Shown here in pieces: positions 32,002 through 41,693 of a DNA stretch of 64,000 nt. A program made the translations under genes and the position numbers. The DNA is from Cryoendolithus antarcticus (Eukaryota; Ascomycota; Dothideomycetes; Cladosporiales; Cladosporiaceae), in the NCBI GenBank assembly GCA_002077065.1, contig NAJO01000001.1, positions 744,001-808,000 of the forward strand, written 5' to 3'. The notes beneath the pieces are model-generated. The model had not been told where the DNA came from. It was given only the letters and a program-made list of their open reading frames with translations, and ran no database searches. How positions within the stretch are numbered: position 1 is the stretch's first letter; the number at the start of each line of letters is the position of its first letter.

Positions 32002-34314
32002 TTAAGCTGGAATCCCGGTAGCATTCAATGCCAACAGACTGAACCACCCGCCCACGACCGGCCGCGCCTGGAACGCAGGCAGCCCAGCTTGCTGCGCATA
32101 TGCTCCCGTGATAGTATCGAACAGATCCGTCACTGGGCCCCCTGTGCTCGTAGCTCCGATCCACTTCGCCAATGTGCCAATGAACATGTTCCTGGTGTCA
32201 GTGTTTGAGATAGCAGCACACCACATCTCCCAGTCGTTCTTCGAGTATACATGCCGGGTATTGAGTGGCACGCCGTACTCGTTCGCAACAGTAGGATAGA
32301 AGTTGGACTGCATCTCGTAGACTGAGGGAGGTACAAGGTGAGTTTGCACAAGGGCGTCGGCGTAGAGATTGTAGAGCAGGCCGTGAGTGTCGTTCTGGCC
32401 GTAGGACAGAGTGGTGTGTCGTGGGTTGGCATCCTGAGCAATGCCTAGGCTCTGCCATTGTGCGATGTAGGACGTGGCGATCGAAGAGAAGTTCGCGCCA
32501 TCCGCGGCATTGCCAGTCATGATGGAGATGATGGACATGGCTTGAATACCAATAATACCCTTGAGCGCAAGATCGGTCTGATTGGCAAGCGCGCCTGCGA
32601 AATCATCGGTGGAGATCTGATTGGCAGGAATGAGAGCCATGTCTACCAGAAAGCCAGTCCACTGCTTAAGCAAGGCGTAATGCTGGGAGAGATAGCCGGT
32701 GGCACCAGTCCTCTGGGCGAATGCCAAAGCCATGATCACCATGTTGCCACACTCTTCGAGTGGGTAATAGCCATCAACGCCATCTGCGTGACCGGTGGCG
32801 TTCGGGAAGTGTAGGCCGATGTCATGTATGGCATATGGCTGAGGCCATTGACCGTCGTCTTGTACTTGGAAAATGGGGTCGAGGAGGAGTTTGAACCAAG
32901 ACGGGTTGAAGTACAGCATGGCTGGCATGAGCGGGTAGATAACATCAACAGTGTTCATGTTGCCATTCGACGAGATCTCCTTCATGAAGATGTACGGGTC
33001 CGCGGTCTTGCCAGCAACCTGGAACGCCGCGAACATATGGCGGACGGCGAGTGAGACAATGATGAGGTAGTCCTGACCGCCTGCCGCCACAGCATCGGCG
33101 GTCACTTTGCTATCCAGGTTGACACAGCCGTTGTAGACGTCGCGGATGTTGCCATAGAAGGCAGATAGAGCGTCGAGGTCGTTGGCGTACTGCGTGGCCC
33201 AGAGACTCTGCATCGGCTGCACGCCGTTACCAGTGCTATCGAACTGGATACTGTCTCGTTGTGAGAGGACCAGGGAGAAGACCGAGTTCACTGCATTAGT
33301 GCCGACAGATCCGTAATCGACGCTTAGGCCAAACACGGGGTAGCGGTCGTTGATAGCGCGAAAGTTGGGATCGGCCGAGTTGTCGAGCGCTCCAGTAGAA
33401 GTGAACTTGCTGCGAACGTCACCATCTGCGCCAGACATGTGAGTGAGACCATTGCTGTTGGACACGGCGTAATACCACTCGCCCCATTCGGCCTGATCGG
33501 CGACCTCAGGGTATGCTGCCAGGACGCTGCGGGCAAAGTGGTGGTATGCTACGTTACCACTGGTGCCATAGTCCCATCTGACAGTCTGAGAACGATCTCC
33601 TGAAGCCCATTCTGTGCAATGTCAGTGACTGTTTCCTTATGGTAGATCATGGGTGACTGACCAGCTGAGACATCGGTGTAGACTTGAACGTCGTGCTGAT
33701 TGCCATCGGTGGATTTGACATTAACTGCCATGTAAGAGATCGGCGCACTCTGGGCGATCAAGTCGTTCGGCGTTACTGGTGACAGAAAGATGACTTCCAG
33801 CGAGACCTTGCCACCAACGTCGAAACCGAAGATCGATCGCGTTGACGTGTAGGCGGCCGACGTCTGCTTGGCGACTTCAGGCAGAGGATTCGGATTGCCC
33901 ATGAAGGTGTACGTAGTGTTGTCGACTCGGATCAGCCCAGTCCAACCGGTGACAGCGCCGCTAGTCGTACATTAGTATAAGTCGTAAGCATTGCAGGAGA
34001 AGATCGACCTACGTCCAAAAGCTTGGCCATTGGCCTGCCAAGTAGCCACCGTTGCCGCCATCACTGCCGGCTCTCTGCCATGCTACAGTTCTGTTAGTGG
34101 CATAGTAGATTGTTGGAAGCTCGCTGGACCTTACTGCTGAGGTAGGGAGACCTGACGGCTAGAGGTATAGCTGGCGGTCTGGTCGGCCCAAAGCTGGATT
34201 GAGCCGTAGCAAAGGCCGCCGCAAGAGAGACTAGCTGAGTCAGCTTCGTAAGTGACAACGTGGTGATGGATTTGAGAAAAGATGGATGAGCCGAAATGCT
34301 TGAGAGGATACCAT
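32002..34314 (-). CDS. Secreted glutaminase, GtaA type
   Basis: Extracellular L-glutaminase family (DUF5127, DUF4965 and DUF1793 modules) that releases glutamate from glutamine. Exons are 34243-34135 (or from 34234), 34082-34013, 33960-33662 and 33611-32002, plus a proposed ATG-only exon at 34314-34312. The joined start reads LVSLAAAFATAQSS (signal peptide), then PTRPPAIPLAVRSPYLS-TWQRAGSDGG and LAGQWPSFW-TGAVTGWTGLIRVDN. The C-terminal half contains DYGSVGTNAVNS, YPLMPAMLYFNPSWFKLLLD and EECGNMVIMALAFAQRTGA. Four introns of 50-68 nt each restore these conserved joints in phase, giving about 696 residues. No in-frame ATG lies upstream of the signal sequence within its exon, so the first exon border is a guess. 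Confidence 0.85.
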
Positions 34315-35308
34315 GCTCGACGACTTATATGAATGTAGTCCTCCCATGCTGTGTGGTCACCACACGCCTAGCGCCACATATGACCAGTCTTGGCTAGCCA
34401 CTTACCGTCCCGAGATGTTACTCTGCCTGGTAGAGGTAGCGTGTTCCCGTGACGACTCGTACTGATGCGGGCACTGCAATTCAGCTGCAGAAGGCGAAGT
34501 GCCGTGAATGGACGGACTGGTTGAAACGAACCTTGCCAGCCAAGATTGTGCAGTGTCTGCAGACATGATCGTGAAGGCCCCGGGGATGGCTCACGTGCCG
34601 CATGACAGACAATTGGGAATCCCGAGCAGCGGACAGGTCCCAATTGCGTGCAAAGCTACCACTGCGGTGGACAGGGCACAGCGCTGTGTACAGTGGCCGC
34701 AAATCCGCATGCTGGTAGAATCGTTCTCGAGTGTTCGCCGCGAAAGCATGCTGTGGTCCAGGCGGTCGTGCATGTGTCGGTACGGGGTCAAGTGTGGCAC
34801 CTACGCCCTTCGGTCGAAAGTCAAGCTCTGTCGTCGCAGTCGGTACGCAAACCCGACAAAGCAGCGCAAAGTCTAGTGACCGGTCCGAGAACTTGGTGCT
34901 ATGGAACACGGAAGCCGTCTTGGACTCACGTGCGTACCGATGGCGCTTACGAACGAGCCACGTTCAAGCTGTGCTCTTTGTCCGTGTCTCGACATTTTGT
35001 TCGAGGTAGACTGGGAGAGGCGCGCGATGGCGTTCGATGCATCAAACACCATGATGTGCGAGACACCACATGTACTTCGAGCCAATGCATCATGATGATC
35101 AAGCACAGTGTGTCGTACACAAGAGAAACAGGAAGCAAGAAGGTCATCAAGATTCACGGCATCCCCGGCTCGCACCCGCTCGGATCACCCATTCTATCGG
35201 TACGCCAGCGACATGTTATTGCCAAGTCTCGGACATGTTCATCTGCCTTCGTCAATGCTCGCACCCAATCTCGCACAAGCAACTTGACAATCTGACGAGT
35301 ACACGAGC
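34315..35308. other. Intergenic region, divergent promoters of glutaminase and RIB7
   Basis: About 1 kb. An open frame at 34648-35295 encodes 215 residues rich in Cys, His, Ser and Arg; it overlaps several opposite frames and has no recognisable domain, so I treat it as non-coding. No RNA gene seen. Confidence 0.45.
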
Positions 35309-36088
35309 ATGTCCGAGACACTAGCTCTCAGCTCCGAAGACCTCGCATTTCTGGGTCCTTACCTTCCTCCATCAAGTCTTGACTCTCCACAGCACCCAGA
35401 TGGCCCTGGGGCCGCTTGCAAGCTTCCCTTCACGACGTTGACCTACGCCTGTTCATTGGATGGTCGCATATCCCTCGCTCCTGGCACTCGGACCGCTCTA
35501 TCTGGTCCCGAATCCAAGTCCTTGACCCACTACCTCCGGCTGCACCACGATGCAATCTTGATCGGTGTCGGGACCGCGATTGCCGATAACCCAGGTCTCA
35601 ACTGCCGATATCCTGGCGCTACGCTTGAAGCTCAGCCGAGGCCTGTGATCGTAGATCCGAAGGCACGGTGGGGGAGGCATGGGGAGGTTGTGAGGCTTGT
35701 TGGGGAAGGGAAGGGGCTAGAGCCATGGGTGCTTGTGGGAGAGGGGGTGGAAGCAGTTGCTGGGTCGGGGAAGTTGGAAGGCGTGGAAGTTCTTGAGCTG
35801 AAGACTACAGAATCGCAGGGAGCGCGGTTTGCGTGGCGTGAGGTGTTCGAGATGCTTGCCAAACGTGGCGTGAGGAATGTCATGATTGAGGGTGGAGCGA
35901 GTGTGATCAACGATCTACTGGCGAACGAACGTGATATCATAGACTCGGTTATAGTCACTGTAGCGCCTGCATGGCTGGGTGAGGGCGCTGTGGCTGCTTC
36001 GCCAGCGAAGTCAGTAGCGGCGATGACGGATGTGAAGTGGCGACAATTCGGCGCTGATGCAGTGGTGTGTGGAAGGCTGCCCAGATGA
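35309..36088 (+). CDS. RIB7: Riboflavin biosynthesis reductase (diaminopyrimidine-ribosylamino phosphate reductase)
   Basis: NADPH-dependent reduction of the ribosyl side chain of the diaminopyrimidinone phosphate, second step of the fungal riboflavin pathway. A single exon encodes 259 residues of the RibD C-terminal (DHFR-like) fold. Visible family segments are FTTLTYACSLDGRISLAPG, LTHYLRLHHDAILIGVGTA, ADNPGLNCRYPG, RPVIVDPKARW, and VRNVMIEGGASVINDLL near the C-terminus, followed by DSVIVTVAPAWLG. There is no deaminase domain, as in yeast Rib7 where it is on a separate protein. Length is near the usual 240-300. The central segment is Gly/Glu/Val-rich and variable. Confidence 0.9.
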   Translation: MSETLALSSEDLAFLGPYLPPSSLDSPQHPDGPGAACKLPFTTLTYACSLDGRISLAPGTRTALSGPESKSLTHYLRLHHDAILIGVGTAIADNPGLNCRYPGATLEAQPRPVIVDPKARWGRHGEVVRLVGEGKGLEPWVLVGEGVEAVAGSGKLEGVEVLELKTTESQGARFAWREVFEMLAKRGVRNVMIEGGASVINDLLANERDIIDSVIVTVAPAWLGEGAVAASPAKSVAAMTDVKWRQFGADAVVCGRLPR

Positions 36089-36349
36089 CTACGATCTTCT
36101 ACCATCCTTTGAGACACTTTTGAAAAGCGTCATCAACATCACGAAGAATTCGGCCCGATAATGTCATGACTTGAACTTCATACAAAGAGGCCACAGCCAT
36201 GTACAAGAAGCTTAAAGGAAACAACTTGGCGACCGCCAGCGTGACACACCGCCTTCGACCTTCCCCGCCCATCCCGACCTCTCGTTTGACCATGTCCTTG
36301 AATGACCAGAACGCCTCGCTAAAGACCCATCAAACCCCGGCACAATACC

Positions 36350-36723
36350 TCATCTACCTCCATACCCATCGCTGTATATTACTCCCTGACTAGGCGTAGC
36401 CTGCGCTCCGAGCTCATTCCTCGTCAAACTAGCTCCGGCCCTTTTGTGAGTGCTCGCAAATCCCGGCTGTACTGGAGCCGGTGGACTGCCGACCGTACTG
36501 TCGAAGCCCTCGAACTCCAAACCTTCATCCGGACTGTTGCCCAAGGGTGGACTATGTGTACCGCCGAACGTCGGAATCTGGTCTTGCGATAGTGTCCGTC
36601 TAGAGCTGCGGCGAGGCACGTAGGGCGGGCGCGATGGATGGGTAGAGGGATCGCCGCGATTGTGTGAAGGCCAGGATAGTTCATCCACGGCTCTAAGCCA
36701 CTCTTGACCAGCTGGACTGCGAT
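36350..36723 (-). other. Out-of-frame coding-like tail of the TRP-like channel gene
   Basis: Immediately after the channel stop codon another frame on the same strand reads TNPDIDRSPAGQEWLRAVDE and LSWPSHNRGD, then a Pro/Ser-rich stretch ending SQGVIYSDGYGGR with a stop near 36350. The composition matches the Pro/Ser-rich cytoplasmic tail just upstream. No GT donor is available in the last 50 bp before the stop, so a simple intron does not explain it. Either the gene carries a real one-base frameshift or the assembly has an indel near 36740-36760. Confidence 0.5.
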
Positions 36724-39700
36724 CTATATCAGGATTTGTGACGGTATTGCATTCTGCGTCCGCTGCGAGCCAAAGCGAGATGGGAGATCTAGCCCGCCCA
36801 TTGGCTCGATTGGTGCGAGACTGGGCACGTCGCTAAGATGAGGTCTGTACTTCTCGTCTCGATCGTCTGCAGGATAGCGACTACTCGCCGTTGTCTCACC
36901 ACTTGGTCTCGGTCGCGCAGGGAGCTCGGCACGCATTCCAGGGTGATCCAGAGTGCGTATTGTGTCTCCGCTTGGTCGAGCAGCCGGATGGAGGCCGATG
37001 TTGAATGTGTCAGCCGGAGGTGAGTACGCTGGATGTACAGTCTCGGCGGTACCATCAAGGGCAAAGTTGAAGCCTGGTGCGATGTGATTGCCGGTAGGTG
37101 ATGTAGGACTGATAGCCCGAGCGGCGCCTGCGGCAGCATGCTGCCGCAGCGGTGGCGAGTCTTGATAAGAATCTGAGGCCATCGGCGGCGAATCGACCAT
37201 CTCATGCTCTTCTGCGGCGTGCTGCATCTCGGGTGGCATCCGTGAGGATCGCACAACTTCGAAGCCCTTGCTCTCCCTCGGCTTGGCCTTGCCACCGACG
37301 AAACGGTGGAACCAGCTTTGCGCGTTGGCAGCAGGGCCGTTCGGGTCCACAGGTCCAGTCTTCAGCTTCCGAGTTGGCTGGTCTGAGAGAGCAGCACCAC
37401 GGTAGTACTGATCGACTTCGCGGACTGCGTAGTCGGGTCGAGGCAGATTGTCGTCAGACTCCGCGCGATCTCGGAAGTAGGCTGGTGCAGGCGAGTCACG
37501 CCCCACGAACTTGCCTTCGATGCTGCTACCTCGTTGCCCGCCAGAGTGCGTGGGAGAGTCCGAGTACGGGAAGTCTGCGCTGTTGCCACTCTGCCGGGCC
37601 TTGGTCGCAAGTGGCAGGGCGTCCATGGTCGTGCGACGCGCTCGGGGAGGTCGGTAGTAAGTCTCTGCTGGCGCATCGCCCATCTTTCCGCCTACGACTG
37701 GCTTCGCTGAGTCCATCGGGTTGTTACCACTCTCGCCTGTCGGGCTTGAGAGCCCTCCACCGATCGAGTCGAAGTTCTCAAACCCGCTCATGCGATGTGT
37801 GGAAGGTGCACTGCCAATCTGATTCAGCAACTGCTGGCTGCTAGCAGACATACTTCGTGACCGGGCATAATTGCTTCGTGCATCTGCGTCCTGTAGTATC
37901 GCTGCGCCACTAGCCATCGATGCTCGGTCGCTTGTAATTGGTCTGTTCCGGTTCTGCCGCTTCTTAAGCATGCGAATATTGACGATGCTACCACGAATGG
38001 CGCCATGCTGTGCATCACCAGCAACTCCCATCGAGCGAGCTACGACTTCTATGAGTGTCTGCGCAGCATTGAGAAAGAAGCCGAAGACCAAGACGCAAGC
38101 ATGGAGCAGCAAGATGGCGTAGCCAATCCACCCACGAGGCGCTTCGTCTACGCCAAGTGAGGGCACGAACGCCACTGATAGGAGTATGGTGATTAGTCGG
38201 ACTGTCGCAAAGAAGGTGTGGTAAGCGTTCATGCTCGTCTGGTTCTGAAATGGCCTGAATGCGTTAAGCGTAAGAATGAAGATCACCTCGCAAATCGCGA
38301 GTATGATGAGCTGCCCAATCCCGCTGGGCTGGACTGCACCAATGGCGACGGCTCGCATAAAGGTGATGGCGACTGGTATAAGAGCGAATGGCGCAGCGCT
38401 GTCGCTGTATGTATTGTACAGTGGTCCGTACATAAGCACTGTCGGCATGTCGTCGAAAAGATGTGTCCTCGGCTTGGTCGTAAAGATGACTCGGAGAATC
38501 CAGATCGCGGTTAGGAGCATTACAAGCAGTAAAATCACCGCACAGATCACGACTGATTTGGGCGATCTCGGAGCAACAACGAGCTGGAATAAGCTGAGTG
38601 CCGCGATGGGCAGGATGAAGTAGTTGAACAGTAGTCGCACCAGGTTGCCGACCGTGAAAGGGAAGTTTTTCCGCCGCAGATCTTCCTCGCTGGTGTTGGA
38701 AGCCTTGCGGTACGCCCAGCGTGCCGCAAATCCGACTTGGCAGAGGACTACCACGATTGCAGCAATGACAAGCAGCCAGATCGCCATGCATGCCCATATA
38801 TCGTCTGTTTTGCTCATGCCCACTAGCTGGCTCATGCGAGTCATTCCATATGTGCCACCGGTTGTATATACTCCGTCCACCAAGCTCTGGTAGCCGTCTC
38901 CATGACTGACGAAGCTCTGATTGAACATGAGCAGACTCCAAGTTGTCTGGCTGATTGCTGGCTGGAAGAATCCAGGGTACTGCAACGTCAAGCTCCCAGT
39001 GAGTGCAACGAACTGAATGTACTGCAGACAATCGCCGAAGCCTGGCGTGACCAAGCGCAGCAAATCCTCATCACGCCCATAGTTGCTGCTCCACCTGAAT
39101 ATATCCGAGCTGCCCCAGGGTGACCAAATCGCCGCGGTCAAGGTCGCAAGACCCTTCAATATCAAGATTGCAGCCGGCAGCCATGTGATCAAACCTGCAA
39201 CGCTCTTTCCCAGGTCCGGAGTAATATTCGCGCTCACGCATAATACATCCGGTGCGCCCTCGTCGCCACTGATCACTCGCACTGTCGATACAAGCGTGCC
39301 GAATGCATATGTACTGCCGAAGTCGTGCTGCACTTGAAACGCTGGCAGGTCGTAAGGGTTGCTAGCATTGGCGGTAAAGTAAGGGCCGATGGGACAGCGC
39401 CCATTCACAAGGGTCTTGCAGAATCTCTCAGAGGGCGCGCTGTAGGCGTCATAGGTGAGGAGGTTGTACCTCGTAATCAACGTGCTGTAGTTGCCACCCG
39501 TGCCAACGTCGTTAATCTTGCCGAAGGTGTTATTCTCATTGCTCCAGCCTGGGTCATTGGGTGGCGGATATTCCCCGACGGTCGTCTGACCCGTGACATT
39601 CCCGTAGTAGGTGAGATTGAGGCCATGCGTCGGGTTGACTGTGTCGAACTTGGCGTCCACGAACAGCGGAACCCATTGCAGTCGCCGCGGATTGCTGTTG

Positions 39701-39834
39701 ATCGTGTTCACGTCCAGACAGTCCTCAAAGGTAATGAAGGCGCTGAGACTCGGCGCAACGAGGAGGGAGAGAAGCACCGCAGTCGCCGCCGCGAATGACT
39801 GTGAGACCCTCATCGTGAGGGAAGCACACAGCAC
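36724..39834 (-). CDS. TRP-like ion channel / flavin carrier (FLC/Pkd2) family membrane protein
   Basis: Large membrane protein of the fungal FLC/Pkd2/Trp-like family, involved in calcium signalling, flavin transport into the ER or cell-wall stress. The single frame encodes 1036 residues. A signal peptide (ATAVLLSLLVAPSLSAF) is followed by an ML-like lumenal domain (about 30-220) with cysteines and many N-glycosylation sequons (NLT, NVT, NNT, NYS, NAS). About nine transmembrane helices follow (for example IWLLVIAAIVVVLCQVGF and SVVICAVILLLVMLLTAIWI) from about 220 to 610, including the DAAP-like segment near LYNTYSDSAAPFALIPVA. The C-terminal 400 residues are cytosolic, Ser/Pro/Arg-rich. The frame stops at NAIPSQILI, but a coding-like tail continues in another frame (see 36350-36723). 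The likely start may be the inner Met (MRVSQSF). Confidence 0.85.
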   Translation of the reverse strand: MLCASLTMRVSQSFAAATAVLLSLLVAPSLSAFITFEDCLDVNTINSNPRRLQWVPLFVDAKFDTVNPTHGLNLTYYGNVTGQTTVGEYPPPNDPGWSNENNTFGKINDVGTGGNYSTLITRYNLLTYDAYSAPSERFCKTLVNGRCPIGPYFTANASNPYDLPAFQVQHDFGSTYAFGTLVSTVRVISGDEGAPDVLCVSANITPDLGKSVAGLITWLPAAILILKGLATLTAAIWSPWGSSDIFRWSSNYGRDEDLLRLVTPGFGDCLQYIQFVALTGSLTLQYPGFFQPAISQTTWSLLMFNQSFVSHGDGYQSLVDGVYTTGGTYGMTRMSQLVGMSKTDDIWACMAIWLLVIAAIVVVLCQVGFAARWAYRKASNTSEEDLRRKNFPFTVGNLVRLLFNYFILPIAALSLFQLVVAPRSPKSVVICAVILLLVMLLTAIWILRVIFTTKPRTHLFDDMPTVLMYGPLYNTYSDSAAPFALIPVAITFMRAVAIGAVQPSGIGQLIILAICEVIFILTLNAFRPFQNQTSMNAYHTFFATVRLITILLSVAFVPSLGVDEAPRGWIGYAILLLHACVLVFGFFLNAAQTLIEVVARSMGVAGDAQHGAIRGSIVNIRMLKKRQNRNRPITSDRASMASGAAILQDADARSNYARSRSMSASSQQLLNQIGSAPSTHRMSGFENFDSIGGGLSSPTGESGNNPMDSAKPVVGGKMGDAPAETYYRPPRARRTTMDALPLATKARQSGNSADFPYSDSPTHSGGQRGSSIEGKFVGRDSPAPAYFRDRAESDDNLPRPDYAVREVDQYYRGAALSDQPTRKLKTGPVDPNGPAANAQSWFHRFVGGKAKPRESKGFEVVRSSRMPPEMQHAAEEHEMVDSPPMASDSYQDSPPLRQHAAAGAARAISPTSPTGNHIAPGFNFALDGTAETVHPAYSPPADTFNIGLHPAARPSGDTIRTLDHPGMRAELPARPRPSGETTASSRYPADDRDEKYRPHLSDVPSLAPIEPMGGLDLPSRFGSQRTQNAIPSQILI

Positions 39835-41693
39835 ATCTGATGTGACGGATGTACTGCGTAGCCTGTAAGAAGGGAAGTAAAGGAGATCCGGCCACGAAAC
39901 ACCGGCGCCGCGAACCTTCGCACAATTCTGAATGATGCGCGGCGGGTGGTTGTGGGAAAGTCAGGATGGTCCAAGCCCCAAGGGAGGTCGTGTCGTGCCG
40001 CGCTACATTGGGCACTACTAGCCGAGTACGAGCTTAAATTCGACGGCATCTCCTCCTCGTGCTGGGGAGCACTGCATGTGGACCACGCATGGCATCGATT
40101 GATCAGCTACTGATGTGCGACAGACTGGCGCGACTCCTCTGAGGGCATGAATGCTGTGCTGAGGCAGGCTTTGCTGGACCTTTGGGCTCGTGTGTCTGGC
40201 AGCAGCAGAGCACGCTCATGGAGACGCTCCTGCTCCCCTCTTTTGGAAAACGAGGCCAGGCCACCTGCATTGTGACCAGACATCCTCGAAGACTCCTGTA
40301 GCTGTGTAAGAGCCCGTCGAGCTCGCAGAGTTCAGCAGACCTGGGTCATCTGCTCTGGGGCGTTTGCCGTGACAGGGGTATTTATCCGACTCGCCGCCAT
40401 GATCTGTAGCTCTTTGCACTGACCCATCGAGCGCTTACGCTCATCTGCTGGCGGGACTGATTCGGAGACTCTGAATACAATCGACCCTTGAGCTAAGAAT
40501 CACCAGGCTCGCGGACTTTGACAGCGGCTTCGCGGAAGTCGGCTATGCGTTGCTGAGTGTTCCTTGACTTGCGTCCCCTATGGACAGTCTCGCCGTCTCG
40601 CATCGGGTAGCGGCTCGCGTTTAGGCGTACTCCTCGTTCATGGTTGCAACATGGTCGTATGCAGATCATCTATTCGTGCAAGACTTCGACAAGAGGCTAA
40701 TATGAGTATTCCGTGGATGTGTTGTGGAAACGCCTTTGAGACCCTACCTTGACGTCTTCCGAGCACTCATTGACAGTCGTGAGAGTCTCTCCGGTGCTGA
40801 ATGGGGCGTTGGGGCATTGGGGCATCAAAGTCATTGGCGATGCACCAACATACTCGAACACTGTATGGAGTGATTATGATGGAAGACTGGACTGTCGATG
40901 ATGGTGTACAGGAATTCTACATGGCTATCACGGAACGGGACTGGCAGCTACTCTCAGATGTCCACGGCGCAACTGCCCGGCCAGCTCGTCAGTTACCTTT
41001 GTCTCTCCGAGCGACGAGCGAGTGGACAGCGGTAAGATCAGACTGCTCGCGGTACTGCAAGCTGTTGAACAGTATTTGTGAGAAGATCTTGTCGATGTAA
41101 TGTGGCGAAAACAGGTCTTCTCATATCAGCGTTGCAAGCTGGACGCAGTACAGTGGGTATCGGGAGCACGGTATGGCATGATATTTGGACCCTGCCGATG
41201 GTTTGTTGACAGGACTAGCGCGGCCGCGCAAGAATGACCTTCGTCCTGTTTACTTCTTCCTTCCTTCTTCTTTTCTTTTCTTCTCACAGAAACCACGAGT
41301 AAGACTTCCCCCATCACCTTCTCACTTCCCCTTCACATCACACCACTCCTTCATCGCTTCACATCACTTCTGCGGCTCACTCAGTGGCTCATCATCGCGC
41401 ATCTCATCTCGCCTGCACCCCCTCATCACAACCATTCATCCCTTGCCCATGCTCATTCATCATGTACGTCTTCACTCATGAGCCATCGCTGACATTATCT
41501 CAGTGTATACACCACGAGTTCTCCCAAGACCTCGTTACCCCAACCGCTTCCGCCCATTTACACCCTGGGTCCCACCCGCTTCAGTGCCGCAACCCTCCGA
41601 GGCAGTCACTCTTGCTCCACCAAAACCGCCAATCTCACGAAATGGACGTGAGTCAAAAGCCTCTCTCGCTGTGTTTCACATGAGTCTACCATC
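39835..41693. other. Intergenic region
   Basis: About 1.9 kb without a recognisable gene. From 41240 to 41470 it becomes pyrimidine-rich (long CT runs, repeated TCATC-type words), typical of fungal core promoters and 5' leaders, and probably belongs to the next gene. A frame ending at 41647 may be its 5' exon. Confidence 0.45.

Noticed and set aside
34648..35295. Open frame of 215 codons upstream of RIB7
   Set aside because: Rich in Cys, His, Ser and Arg with many overlapping frames on both strands and no family resemblance. Likely the promoter region.
38264..39031. Antisense-phase frame of 255 codons inside the TRP-like channel
   Set aside because: Same-strand shadow frame. The channel frame explains the membrane segments and is continuous across the interval.
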